The translations under genes and the position numbers were made by a program. Positions 34,471 to 43,364 of a DNA stretch of 64,000 nucleotides are shown piece by piece. This DNA is from Streptomyces sp. M41(2017) (lineage in GTDB: Bacteria; Actinomycetota; Actinomycetes; Streptomycetales; Streptomycetaceae). Location: NCBI RefSeq assembly GCF_002078175.1, contig NZ_MWFK01000001.1:2356001-2420000 (forward strand), in the 5' to 3' direction. The notes under the pieces are model-generated. The model searched no databases. It was not told the DNA's origin and worked only from the letters and a program-made list of their open reading frames with translations. The first letter of the stretch is position 1, and every line of letters begins with the position of its first letter.

Positions 34471-36156
34471 ATGAACCTCAGCAGCACCCCGCTCGCGCAC
34501 AGAACGATCCTTACCGTTCCCCACGCTGAGAACCCCTTTCAGGATGTCCGCCGGATCAGCGCTCGATGGCTGACCGGCAAGTTCGGCACCGCCCCCTTCA
34601 CCTCTGGTCATCACCACCTTGACGAGGTGTCGGTGCTGACCAACCAGGCGGCCTACCTCGCCGATGGCGCGGAGCACGCGATACGTCTTCAGCTGCGCGA
34701 GGACAAGCCCGAGGCCACATGGCGCACCACTATCACCGCCGTCGCGTTCGCAGACTCCTCCGCACTGCTCTCGGTCGGTCTGGAGGTCTTCCCCAACGTC
34801 GATACGCCGCTGACTCCCGGCCGACCGGGCCTAGTTCGGGACTTGGTCCGGGATCTGAAGCCCATTGACGGCCCGGCACCACTGACCCTCGATGCCCAGA
34901 GCGTGAGTGCTGAGCAAGTCGACACCCTGATTGACGTGCTCTGCGACCCCACGCGGCGCATGCCCGTGATTGTGGCGGCCCGGCCGCTCCGTGCCAACCC
35001 GCTGTGGTCGCAGCGCCTGGGTAAAGCGATGCCGCGGTGCGCCGGCGCGGCATCGCTGTATCTGCTCGCGGACACCGAGGCCGTCGATGCCTTCCGCGAT
35101 GCGATCGGCGAGTATCACCGTGTCGCCCCCGGTGCGGTGCGGACGTTCCTGACCGACGTCGATCCGGCATGGCCGAAGGACGCCTCACGCCATCGGTTCC
35201 TGACTATGGCCCGGATGAGCGATCCCCAGGATCGGGCCTGGTACGGCCTAGCCCGTACTGTCGAGCGGCTCTCCACCGAGGCCCCACTGCCGGAGGCCCT
35301 GCGTACCCTCTCGTTCCCGAACGACGCAGGCCAGCGCCACCGCGAGGAACGGCAGGCTGCTCTGGCAGCCGTGCGGCCATCCGACGAGCTGGCAGTGATG
35401 CGCAAGGACGTCGAGGAGCTTAAGGCGCTGCTGGCCCAAGCGGACGAAGAGCTCAAGGAAGCGGCACTTACGTCCGAGTTGTCGTCGCGGACCGTGGCCT
35501 CCATGGAGGAGCAACTCCACATAGCCGTCGAACGGGCGGACGGGGACATGGAAGAGGCTCTGCGTGCGCTGGACGACGTGGAGCGGGCACGGGCCGAGGG
35601 GGACGTGCTGCGACGTCGGCTTCGTGACGCAGGCCGCTATGAGGACACCGTCGTCGTCGAGCAGCCCGCGGGGATGCCGGACTCGTTCGAAGAACTGTGG
35701 GAGCGGTTGGGTACGTTCGAGGGGATCCTGATCACGGCGGACAAGAGTAGAGCCCTGGAACTCGACGAGGCGGAGCGGGCTCGCGTGTGGGCGGCGAAGG
35801 CATGGAACGCCCTGCGGGCGCTGGACTCCTACGTGCAGGCGGCCCGGGATGGTTTCAACGGTGGCTTCTACCAGTACTGCACGTCCGGCCGCCCCGGTGC
35901 GGTGAACTGGCCGCTCAAGCAGTTGGCCACGGCCGAGTCCGAGACGACGATGAACAAGTGGGGCGCAGAACGGATTTTCGCTGTTCCTCAGGAGGTGGAC
36001 TCCTCGGGACGCAAGGAGATGCAGGCTCACCTGAAGCTCGATTCCAAGGGCAGTACCTCGCCGAGGGTCTACTTCGTGGACGATACGAAGGGCGTCACCG
36101 GGCAGATGATCGTGGGCTACATCGGGCCTCATCTGACCAACACGAAGACCAACTAG
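34471..36156 (+). CDS. Unrecognised 561-residue protein with central coiled coil
   Basis: No family assigned. The N-terminal 300 residues are a mixed alpha/beta domain with an RMPVIVAARPL strand segment. Residues about 300-400 are a charged coiled coil (DELAVMRKDVEELKALLAQ and onward). The C-terminal 150 residues contain WAAKAWNALRALDSYVQA and end with PRVYFVDDTKG...MIVGYIGPHL, a compact beta-rich module I have seen at the ends of unannotated actinobacterial proteins. A sensor plus effector architecture is possible but is inference. It is convergent with the integrase, with a shared hairpin between them. Confidence 0.75.
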   Translation: MNLSSTPLAHRTILTVPHAENPFQDVRRISARWLTGKFGTAPFTSGHHHLDEVSVLTNQAAYLADGAEHAIRLQLREDKPEATWRTTITAVAFADSSALLSVGLEVFPNVDTPLTPGRPGLVRDLVRDLKPIDGPAPLTLDAQSVSAEQVDTLIDVLCDPTRRMPVIVAARPLRANPLWSQRLGKAMPRCAGAASLYLLADTEAVDAFRDAIGEYHRVAPGAVRTFLTDVDPAWPKDASRHRFLTMARMSDPQDRAWYGLARTVERLSTEAPLPEALRTLSFPNDAGQRHREERQAALAAVRPSDELAVMRKDVEELKALLAQADEELKEAALTSELSSRTVASMEEQLHIAVERADGDMEEALRALDDVERARAEGDVLRRRLRDAGRYEDTVVVEQPAGMPDSFEELWERLGTFEGILITADKSRALELDEAERARVWAAKAWNALRALDSYVQAARDGFNGGFYQYCTSGRPGAVNWPLKQLATAESETTMNKWGAERIFAVPQEVDSSGRKEMQAHLKLDSKGSTSPRVYFVDDTKGVTGQMIVGYIGPHLTNTKTN

Positions 36157-36180
36157 TCAGCGACTCGACCCGCGCCAGCA

Positions 36181-36209
36181 AGGCCGGTCAGACACATGCT
36201 GACCGGCCT
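36181..36209. terminator. Bidirectional hairpin between convergent genes
   Basis: AGGCCGGTCAG pairs perfectly with CTGACCGGCCT (11 bp) around a 7-base loop, between the 561-residue protein gene and the integrase. Confidence 0.88.
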
Positions 36210-36226
36210 CCGTTAAGGACGTGTCG

Positions 36227-37702
36227 TCATGCCGTCTGGGCTCGGCCATCGACGTGGTGCCGGCAGTTATCGGAGGTGGGCTGCGCCAAGCGTGCTGATC
36301 GATCAGCTCCGGCGGAGATCGACAGAGGCCGCTTACGGGCTCGAGGCACAAGTTTGACGACGGCCTCGGCGGCGGCACGTGCGAGGTCGTCGAGGACGGC
36401 CTGGTAGATGTCCCGGGTGATGCGGGTGTCGCTGTGGCCGAGGGTTTCTGAGACGACCTTGATGTCTACGCCCGCCGCGAGCATGAGGGTCGCGGCGCCG
36501 TGGCGGAGGTCGTGCAGTCGGATCGGCGGCAGTCTGGCCTCGGCCACCAGGCGCTCGAACAGGTCCGAGACCTTGCCGGGGTGGAGCCAGGAGCCGTCCT
36601 CCTCGGTGAAGATACGACCGGTCAGCTTCCAGGCTGTGCCCCACTTGTGGCGCTCCTGGTCCTGGCGCTCGCGGTGCACCTTGAGGCCTTCGTTGGTCTC
36701 CTCGTCAAGAGCGATGACCCGGATGCCGCTGTTGGTCTTGGGTGCGCCTTCGATGACCTCCCAGCCGTCTTGGACGAGCTGGGTGGCCACGGTGAGTGAG
36801 GCGTTCTCGTAGTCGTGATCGATCCAGCGCGGGCCGCATCCCTCGCCCCGGCGCAACCCCCGGAACGCGACCAACCGCCACATGATCTCCAGGCGCTCAC
36901 CCTCGATGTGATCGAGGAAGTGGCCGGTCTGCTCCAGCGTCCAGACCATGACAGGGGAGGGCTTCTCGCCGGTCGCCCGCCAGTGGGCAACCCGCTCGTC
37001 GGTCCAGATGAGTGCCTTCGGCTTCGTTCCCGGTAGTAGCTCGACGTGCTCGGCCGGGTTAAAGCTCGGCATCCGCTGCTGTGCGATGGCGACGTTCAGA
37101 GCGGCGCGGAGTGTGGCCTTGATGTTTGGTTGGGTGTTGAGGCCGGTGGTGCGACGGAAGGGCGGCATCTCGTCGATAGCCGCTTGAAGCCATTTACGGC
37201 GGGCGCGGTTCTCCGCGCCCTTCCGCGGGATGGCCTTCAACTCTTTGAGGGCGGCACGCCGCTGGGTATTCTGCTCCCCAACCTCGATGTTCGCCTCGTT
37301 GATGGCGTCGAACATCTTGTTGATGTGGCCGACCCGCAGCTTGTCGAGGCGGATCTCGCCAAGGTGCGGTTTGAGGTGGACGCGGATATCCACCGCGTAC
37401 CGCTTGATCCCCGTAGGCCGAAGGCGCTTGCGGCCTTCGAGCCACTCCTCGAGCCACTCGCCCACGGTCGTCTTGGAGTTGAGCACCTCGCCGACCTTGA
37501 ACCGACGACGGGTCTCGTCATAGTCGGGCAGGGGCTCCTTGGTCTTGCCGCAGGCCTCCAGCAGGTCACTGATCGCGAGCTGTCCAGCTGGGTCGTCTTC
37601 TTCCGGTATCGACATCAGAGCGCGGACCTTGCTCAGCGCCTCAGCGGCTGCGGTCGATGATTCGAAGCCGCTGTTCGCGCGAGCCGATCCGTACCTCGAC
37701 AC
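36227..37702 (-). CDS. int: Tyrosine site-specific integrase, apparently N-terminally shortened
   Basis: Catalyses recombination between the tRNA-Thr attB and attP. From the GTG at 37702 (491 residues): core-binding SAM-like domain (about 78-180) and catalytic domain with Arg284 (RGLRRGE), Lys322 (PKTNSG), His397 and Arg400 (HDLRHG), His423 (LGHSDTR) and Tyr433 (DIYQ). Actinomycete relatives carry about 60 more residues with a Cys/Trp-rich arm-binding domain before a GGF...KVRAL segment; here the similar GFESSTAAAEALSKVRAL lies right at the start, and a stop blocks the frame about 20 codons further upstream. ATG 37615 is another possible start. Its start overlaps the nuclease gene by 62 bases. 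Confidence 0.9.
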   Translation of the reverse strand: MSRYGSARANSGFESSTAAAEALSKVRALMSIPEEDDPAGQLAISDLLEACGKTKEPLPDYDETRRRFKVGEVLNSKTTVGEWLEEWLEGRKRLRPTGIKRYAVDIRVHLKPHLGEIRLDKLRVGHINKMFDAINEANIEVGEQNTQRRAALKELKAIPRKGAENRARRKWLQAAIDEMPPFRRTTGLNTQPNIKATLRAALNVAIAQQRMPSFNPAEHVELLPGTKPKALIWTDERVAHWRATGEKPSPVMVWTLEQTGHFLDHIEGERLEIMWRLVAFRGLRRGEGCGPRWIDHDYENASLTVATQLVQDGWEVIEGAPKTNSGIRVIALDEETNEGLKVHRERQDQERHKWGTAWKLTGRIFTEEDGSWLHPGKVSDLFERLVAEARLPPIRLHDLRHGAATLMLAAGVDIKVVSETLGHSDTRITRDIYQAVLDDLARAAAEAVVKLVPRARKRPLSISAGADRSARLAQPTSDNCRHHVDGRAQTA

Positions 37703-38537
37703 CGTGACGGATTCCGAGGGCCCCGAGGCCGCGCATGTCCCGGGAGAAGCCCTCCTTGAGCTCGACCGTTTCCGGATTCAGCCTCAGATTGACCACGAGT
37801 AGGCGGTTGCGTGGCTGCACGCGCACTGTGGCCACGTTCACGATCCGCCGGTAGGCGACGTAGAGGAGCTGGGGCTCCTTGAATACATCCCGGTGGGATA
37901 TCAGCAGCTCGTCGAGTCCCGCGTACAGCTCCTTGAGATCGTCGGGTGACTCATCGAGAAACTGCTGGACCGACTTCGGCGAAGCAGACGCCGCACTGGG
38001 CGATCCCGACGCTCTGCCTCGCGCGGAGGTGCGGCTGCCGCCGGCCGAAGCGATGAGCTGCAGCGTGAGTACATCCTCGAAGACCCGGTACGTCACCAGG
38101 TCGATCCGGTGGCCGATCATCTCCACAGCCACTGTGTCGTGGCGGGTGAAGGCGCCAGCGACGCAGACGATCCGTGGAGCGCTCCAGTCGATGTCCGCGG
38201 CAGCCTGGTCGCCGAGCTTCTCCCGGGTCAGACCTTCGAACTCGTGGTGATGGTCGTGTAGCCACCACAGGTATGAAAGCCCCTGGCTGATGACGTTCTG
38301 GTCGCGGTTTCGCTTGTACTCGACGATGACGGGCGTGCCGTTCTCGTCCAGCCCGAGGGAGTCGATCCGGCCTCCGTGATGGCCGGTGCGGTACTCGGTC
38401 GCGAGGCAGCGGACGCCAAGCATGGCCTCCATGTTGGCCTCGATCAGCCGCTGCAGCTCGACCTCCACCCGCACGGCCGCTCCAGAGACCTCAGTAGCCT
38501 GCCCGCCTCTCACCCTGAAGACCTTCAGATTGCTCAT
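37641..38537 (-). CDS. PD-(D/E)xK nuclease (NucS/DUF91-like) with DUF5655-like C-terminus
   Basis: 298-residue predicted DNA endonuclease. The restriction-like core reads GGRIDSLGLDENG...VIVEYKR: Asp59, Glu73 and Lys75 form the D-x13-E-x-K active site, with upstream Glu39 as a possible fourth residue. The C-terminal ~110 residues (LDELLISHRDVFKEPQLLYVAY...) resemble DUF5655, which often follows such domains. The start at 38537 has GGGGAGG upstream; ATG 38576 is an extension. The end overlaps the integrase start, so the two could be co-transcribed. Possible roles: accessory defence nuclease or repair; neither can be shown. Confidence 0.8.
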   Translation of the reverse strand: MSNLKVFRVRGGQATEVSGAAVRVEVELQRLIEANMEAMLGVRCLATEYRTGHHGGRIDSLGLDENGTPVIVEYKRNRDQNVISQGLSYLWWLHDHHHEFEGLTREKLGDQAAADIDWSAPRIVCVAGAFTRHDTVAVEMIGHRIDLVTYRVFEDVLTLQLIASAGGSRTSARGRASGSPSAASASPKSVQQFLDESPDDLKELYAGLDELLISHRDVFKEPQLLYVAYRRIVNVATVRVQPRNRLLVVNLRLNPETVELKEGFSRDMRGLGALGIRHGVEVRIGSREQRLRIIDRSR

Positions 38538-38613
38538 GAGCCTCCCCACCCCAACTTGATCGCCGGGAAGGAACAATGGGCGCCAGGAAGCATTTATTCC
38601 GGTTCCAGTCGGA

Positions 38614-41070
38614 TCAGCCTTGTTGCCCGGGGGGACCGCTCGCCGCCGGAGGCACCCACAGCCGAACGGTGCGGTCGATGCTGGCGGTGGCGAGCACGGT
38701 GCTATCCGGCGAGAAGGCGACCGCCGTCACGGCGTCGTGGTGGCCGGTGAGGGGTTCGCCGACCGGCTGATGGGTGGTCGGATTCCACAGACGCACGCTG
38801 TGATCCTTGCTGGCTGTAGCGATCAGACCGCCGTCGGGAGAGAAAACCAGGGCCGCGACGGCGTCGCTATGGCCGGTGAGGGGCTTTCCATCGGGCTGGT
38901 ACGTTGCCGCGTCCCACAGCTGAATCGAGTGATCGTCGCCAGTGGTAGCGATCAGACTGCCGTCGGGGGAGAACGCGACGGAGCTCACGGAGCCTCTGTG
39001 ACCATCTAGGAGTTCGCCAGTTGGCTCACGGCTGGTGGCGTCCCACAGAGATACTGTGCCTGCATCCGTGGCGGTGGCGATCAGACTCCCGTCGGGGGAG
39101 AACGCGATCCCAGTGACGACCCCGTGATGGCCGGTCAGCGGGACACCGGCGGGTTGTTGGGTGGCAGGCACCCACAGCCGTACGGCAGCACCATCATTGG
39201 CGACGGCGAGCAGGGTCCCGGTGGGCGAGAAGGCCATCGACGTGATGGGGCCGAGGTGGGAGGCCAAGGGGCTGCCCGACGCCGGTACTCGGGTAGCCGC
39301 GTCCCACAGGCGTACCGAACCACCCTCGTCCGCTGTGGCGATCAGGGTGCCGTCAGGGGAGAAAGCCACCACCCTCACGGAGTCTCGGTGACTGGTCAGA
39401 TGCCTGCCGACCGGCTGCCGGTTGGCGGGATCCCAGAAGCGCACCGTATCGTCAGCGCTCGCCGTAGCGAGTTGGGTTCCGTCAGGCGAGAACACCACCG
39501 ACCAGACCGCGTCCCGGTGCCCGATCAGGGGAGCTAGAGAGATGCCCTCGCCGTTCGTGAGCGCGGTGAGGACGCTGCGACTGGCGAGGCCCCGTGCGGT
39601 CAAGAGGTTTACATGGGTGCGTAGTTGGTCATTCTGGGCGATCAGGTTCTCGGGCGAGTCATCTTCATATCGTGCACGCTGTGCCGAGGAAGGCGCTGGT
39701 TGGTTGTCCTCGGCTTCGCATAGCCGCACCGTTTGATCGTAGCCAGCGGTGGCGAGCAGGCCGCCGCTGGGGGAGAAGGTGACGGCTGTGGCGGCGCCGG
39801 TGTGGCTGGTCAGTGGCGTTCCGACAGGCCGGCGGGTGGTCGGGTCCCAGAGACGCACCGTACCGTCGGCGGCGGCGGTGGCGAGCAGGCCGCCGCCGGG
39901 GGAGAAGGTGACGGCTGTGGCGGCGCCGGTGTGCCCGGTCAGTGGCGTTCCGACAGGCCGGCGGGTGGTCGGGTCCCAGAGACGCACCGTGCCATCGTCG
40001 CTGGCGGAGGCGAGCAGGCCGCCGCTGGGGGAGAACGCTACCGATCTGACGGGGCCGTCATGGCCGATCAAGGGCTTACCGACAGCTTGGCGAGTAGCGG
40101 GGTCCCAAAGACGCACCAATCCGTCGAAGCTGGCGGTGGCCAGTAAGGCGCCGACGGGGGAGAACGTGACGGCCGTGAGGGCGCGGGCATGGCCGGTCAA
40201 TGGCTCGCCGACCGCTTCATAGGTGTACCGGTCCCAGCGACATACCGTGCGGTCGTAGCTGGCGGTGGCCAGCAAAGCGCCGTCGGGGGAGAACGCGACG
40301 GCCATGACACCTTTCTGTTTCTTGGTCGGGAGCGCTATGACCTCTTCATGGGTGGTCGGGTCCCAGAGACGGACCCTGCCATCGTCGCTGGCGGTGGCCA
40401 GTAGACCGCCGTCCGGAGAGAACGCGACGGACCTTACGGTCGTGGTGTGACCGGTCAGCGGCTTGCCGACCGCTTGACGGGTGGCTGGATCCCAGAGCAT
40501 CACGATCCCGGCGGCGCTGCCGGTGGCCATCAGGTTGCCGTCCGGGGAGAACGCCACTGACCACACGAAGCCGGAGTGGGGTAGGACCGGTGGTGTGTGA
40601 CGGAACCTTAGGGGCTGGTGATTCTCGATCGGCGCGGGCGGGTTCGTCGGCGGTGACGACGTTTCGTGGACCTGTGCTGAGGGCCGCCACGCGCCATCCA
40701 CGACTGGCTGCTGAACGGACTCGGGCGCGGTCGGCGCGTGGCGGGCCTCGTCACGTAGGTTCGCGAGCCGGGCCCGGCCCGTACGCCAGGGCTCAACCCT
40801 TGGATCATTCCGGCCCACGGGGGACCGGTCGTCGTTCGCGAGGCTGAGTAGCGACCGGACGAGGGCAATCAGGAAGTTGACACTCGGCAAGCGCTTCCCG
40901 TTGAGGATCTCGCTGATCGCGGAGGATGAGAGTGACTGTCCAGGGGGTGCGTTACCGCTGATATCGCTTAGGGAGGGTTCGCCGCATTCGATCCGCAGCT
41001 TCCGGAGCCTGGAGGCGAAGTCCGCGAGTTCTCGCTGATAAGCGGCCTCGGAGACGTCCTCATGCGCCAC
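38614..41070 (-). CDS. XRE-type HTH protein with 14 WD40 repeats
   Basis: 818-residue protein from a GTG at 41070 with GGGGGG upstream. Residues about 10-80 form an XRE-like helix-turn-helix (SLSSSAISEILNGKRLP), 80-155 a Pro-rich linker, then 14 WD40 blades (each ~43 residues, VAFSPDG...LATAS...VRLWD). Blades 1-7 and 8-14 are split by an insert of about 50 residues containing ENLIAQNDQLRTHVNLLT, so two seven-bladed propellers are likely. Most actinobacterial HTH-WD40 proteins have a NACHT/STAND ATPase between these parts; here there is none. It may be a DNA-linked scaffold or sensor. Blades 5-7 are almost identical at DNA level, a sign of recent tandem duplication. Confidence 0.88.
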   Translation of the reverse strand: MAHEDVSEAAYQRELADFASRLRKLRIECGEPSLSDISGNAPPGQSLSSSAISEILNGKRLPSVNFLIALVRSLLSLANDDRSPVGRNDPRVEPWRTGRARLANLRDEARHAPTAPESVQQPVVDGAWRPSAQVHETSSPPTNPPAPIENHQPLRFRHTPPVLPHSGFVWSVAFSPDGNLMATGSAAGIVMLWDPATRQAVGKPLTGHTTTVRSVAFSPDGGLLATASDDGRVRLWDPTTHEEVIALPTKKQKGVMAVAFSPDGALLATASYDRTVCRWDRYTYEAVGEPLTGHARALTAVTFSPVGALLATASFDGLVRLWDPATRQAVGKPLIGHDGPVRSVAFSPSGGLLASASDDGTVRLWDPTTRRPVGTPLTGHTGAATAVTFSPGGGLLATAAADGTVRLWDPTTRRPVGTPLTSHTGAATAVTFSPSGGLLATAGYDQTVRLCEAEDNQPAPSSAQRARYEDDSPENLIAQNDQLRTHVNLLTARGLASRSVLTALTNGEGISLAPLIGHRDAVWSVVFSPDGTQLATASADDTVRFWDPANRQPVGRHLTSHRDSVRVVAFSPDGTLIATADEGGSVRLWDAATRVPASGSPLASHLGPITSMAFSPTGTLLAVANDGAAVRLWVPATQQPAGVPLTGHHGVVTGIAFSPDGSLIATATDAGTVSLWDATSREPTGELLDGHRGSVSSVAFSPDGSLIATTGDDHSIQLWDAATYQPDGKPLTGHSDAVAALVFSPDGGLIATASKDHSVRLWNPTTHQPVGEPLTGHHDAVTAVAFSPDSTVLATASIDRTVRLWVPPAASGPPGQQG
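39748..39990. repeat. Near-identical tandem DNA repeat within the WD40 gene
   Basis: Two 114-base copies (39748-39861 and 39877-39990), period 129 bases (43 codons), differing at 3 bases by my count. They encode adjacent propeller blades. Confidence 0.85.
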
Positions 41071-41270
41071 GTACGTCCCCCCGATGGTCTGTGGGACTCA
41101 GCCTACGACGCTGGTTGCCGAACATCACCGAATTCCGCCGAACACCACCATACGGAGTGGGTGTTCGTCCGGAGAGCCGCCCGGTACGGCGATGGCCTGC
41201 GAAGATCGGGCTTCTCCGGGTCTGTTCGTGCCGTAAGAGGCATGCCGGATAAGGCTGGTGTGCTGGGCGC

Positions 41271-41504
41271 ATGGATGAAATCGAAGAGCCCAACTCGCCC
41301 ACTGTTCCTCAGGTCGTCCCCACGCCCGGACCGGTACCGGAGGCACCGACGCGTGATCGCGTACTTGACCTGGTCGCGTTGTTGATCCTGATCACGCTCG
41401 TGACGGGCGTCTTCATGCTGGCCGGCCCTGAGGCGTTCACCGCGGTCACCAGTGTCGGGCTGGGCCTGTTCGCGGCCTGGCGTGGCAGGCCGCCGCGGTC
41501 GTGA
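41271..41504 (+). CDS. Small membrane protein, function unknown
   Basis: 77 residues: acidic Pro-rich start, then a hydrophobic region (about 32-70, VLDLVALLILITLVTGVFML and onward) long enough for one or two membrane helices, and a basic end. It is divergent from the XRE-WD40 gene with 200 bases between, so they may be a functional pair. Ribosome site weak; no motif recognised. Confidence 0.5.
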   Translation: MDEIEEPNSPTVPQVVPTPGPVPEAPTRDRVLDLVALLILITLVTGVFMLAGPEAFTAVTSVGLGLFAAWRGRPPRS

Positions 41505-42059
41505 ACGGCTCCGTATGTATAGAGGGGGCGGGGCCGCTGCACACCGGTGGCATCGGCTCCGGTCGGGGTCTTACACGAGAACGGCCGCCAGACTGCCGCG
41601 CGTACTCCCTCGTTCCGGGGCCGACGTGGGCCGACACGTTGGACTGGTGTGCGACAGACTCCGACCCCAGGCGGCGCGTTGGGTCCCGGAGGCCTAAATC
41701 CGATCGGAACGGTCCGCCGACTGCGGTTGGCGTGTGGCGCTTCTTGTGACCTTGGCCATGTGCGACGGGAGGCCGGGCCTGGAGCGACCCGCGGATGATC
41801 CCAGTGAGCGGGTCGCGCGACGGGGCCTGGAGGTACGTGAGCCGGCGGGGCTCGTTTTCCCTTGCCGACCTGGGCGCGCTCCTCGCGGATGCCGCTGGGG
41901 CTCAGGTCCGAGGGTCCGACCTCTGGTCCACGGCCCCACGAGGGTCGACGATAACGGCTTGGGATCGTAGGTCGAACCAGCTTCGGCCAGTCGTGGGAAT
42001 GAGGTGAACTTTCTCTAAAACCGTCACGCGACTCACAATTTCCGCGGTATGCTTTCGCA
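41505..42059. other. Gap before the cytosine methyltransferase
   Basis: About 555 bases. Several overlapping frames run through it on both strands, none with convincing start signals or coding bias. The last 60 bases are AT-rich and probably contain the promoter of the methyltransferase. Confidence 0.45.
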
Positions 42060-43364
42060 ATGTCTGAACTGCAAGAAGAGCCAAAGCGGGATCGCACCGG
42101 GGTCGAGCTGTTCGCGGGCGCGGGCGGCCTGGCGATGGCGGTCCACGGGGCGGGCTTCCGGCCATTGCTGTTCAACGAGTTCGCCCCGCGGGCGTGTCAG
42201 ACCCTGGAGGCGAACGGGGCCAAGCTTCGAGGGGACGAGGAGCGCATCCCTGAGCCCGGGGAGCCGTGGCCTCTGGTGGCGGGGGACGTCCAGGACCTGG
42301 ATATGAGCTATCTGCTCGGTCGTGTGGACGTGCTCGCCGGCGGCCCGCCGTGCCAACCGTTCAGCCTGGGTGGGATCGCCAAGGGGGACGAGGACAAACG
42401 CAACATGTTCCCGCAGATGTTCAAGGCGATGCGCCAGATTCGCCCCAAGGCCGTCCTCTGCGAAAACGTTGTCGGACTACTCAGGCCATCGTTCAAGCCC
42501 TACCTCGACTACATCTTGCGCGAGATGGAGATGCCGTTCGAGCTGCGCGACCCGGAGGCCACCTGGCAGGAGCACGACCAGACCCTCATCGATGCTGGGG
42601 GCAAGCCTGCCAGCGACCCGTCCGAGCGCTACAAGGTGGTGATGACGCGCGTGAACGCCGCTGATTACGGGGTCCCTCAGATCAGGCACCGCATCATCAT
42701 CGTCGCCTTTCGGGAGGACCTCGGGGTCGACGTCGACCAGTTCGAGGAGGACGTGCTTCCCCAGTACTCGGAGGAGGCGTTGCACCGGTCCATGCTCAAC
42801 GGCTCCTATTGGAGGCGTCACGACGTCGACCCGCATGTGCGTGCCCGGGCCATGGCCAGGATCCCCAATGGCGTTCCACTTGATTCGGACGGATCGAAGA
42901 AGCCCTGGCGCACCTTCCGAGACGCCATCGCCGGCATCGATGAGAACGAGGGGAAGCCCTTGCCGAAGATCCCCTGGGACAGGCTGGACCGCCGTGAGTA
43001 TCGCGCCGGGGGTTTCACCGACCACATCGGATGGCCCGACGCTCGGATCTACAAGGGCCACACGCCTAATGAGCTGGATCGTCCGGCCAAAACTGTGAAG
43101 GCCGGCGTGCATGGTGTTCCTGGTGGCGAGTCGGTCATGCTGACCGATGAACTGGAAACCCCAGGAGGCACCACTTATAAGCACAGGTACATGACCGTGC
43201 GTGAGACCGCCCGCGTCATGACATTCCCTGATGATTGGAAGCTCGAAGGCCCTCGTGGGGAGAAGATGCGGCAACTGGGCAACGCGGTCCCGGTGAAGCT
43301 AGGTGCGGTATTCGCCGATGCGGTAGCGAAGGCCCTCGATACGGCGCAGGGGCCAAGGCCGTGA
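42060..43364 (+). CDS. DNA C5-cytosine methyltransferase
   Basis: 434-residue Dcm/HhaI-type enzyme that transfers a methyl group from SAM to cytosine C5. Motif I LFAGAGGLAMA; motif IV GGPPCQPFS with nucleophile Cys98; motif VI ENVVGL; motif VIII NAADYGVPQIRHRIIIV; motif X RQLGNAVPVKLG. The target-recognition region (about 215-350) is unlike any I can name, so the methylated site is unknown. No clear ribosome site precedes the ATG. The Vsr-like gene starts on its stop (GTGA), which pairs the two. In class 2 DISARM the methyltransferase (DrmMII) is of this chemical type, but position and partners here differ. Confidence 0.94.
   Translation: MSELQEEPKRDRTGVELFAGAGGLAMAVHGAGFRPLLFNEFAPRACQTLEANGAKLRGDEERIPEPGEPWPLVAGDVQDLDMSYLLGRVDVLAGGPPCQPFSLGGIAKGDEDKRNMFPQMFKAMRQIRPKAVLCENVVGLLRPSFKPYLDYILREMEMPFELRDPEATWQEHDQTLIDAGGKPASDPSERYKVVMTRVNAADYGVPQIRHRIIIVAFREDLGVDVDQFEEDVLPQYSEEALHRSMLNGSYWRRHDVDPHVRARAMARIPNGVPLDSDGSKKPWRTFRDAIAGIDENEGKPLPKIPWDRLDRREYRAGGFTDHIGWPDARIYKGHTPNELDRPAKTVKAGVHGVPGGESVMLTDELETPGGTTYKHRYMTVRETARVMTFPDDWKLEGPRGEKMRQLGNAVPVKLGAVFADAVAKALDTAQGPRP

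Noticed and set aside
38614..41070. CRISPR-like or satellite repeat array
   Set aside because: The ~129-base periodicity is in frame and encodes WD40 blades.
41505..42059. Several 70-90 codon frames before the cytosine methyltransferase
   Set aside because: They overlap each other on both strands, and none has a ribosome site or plausible composition.
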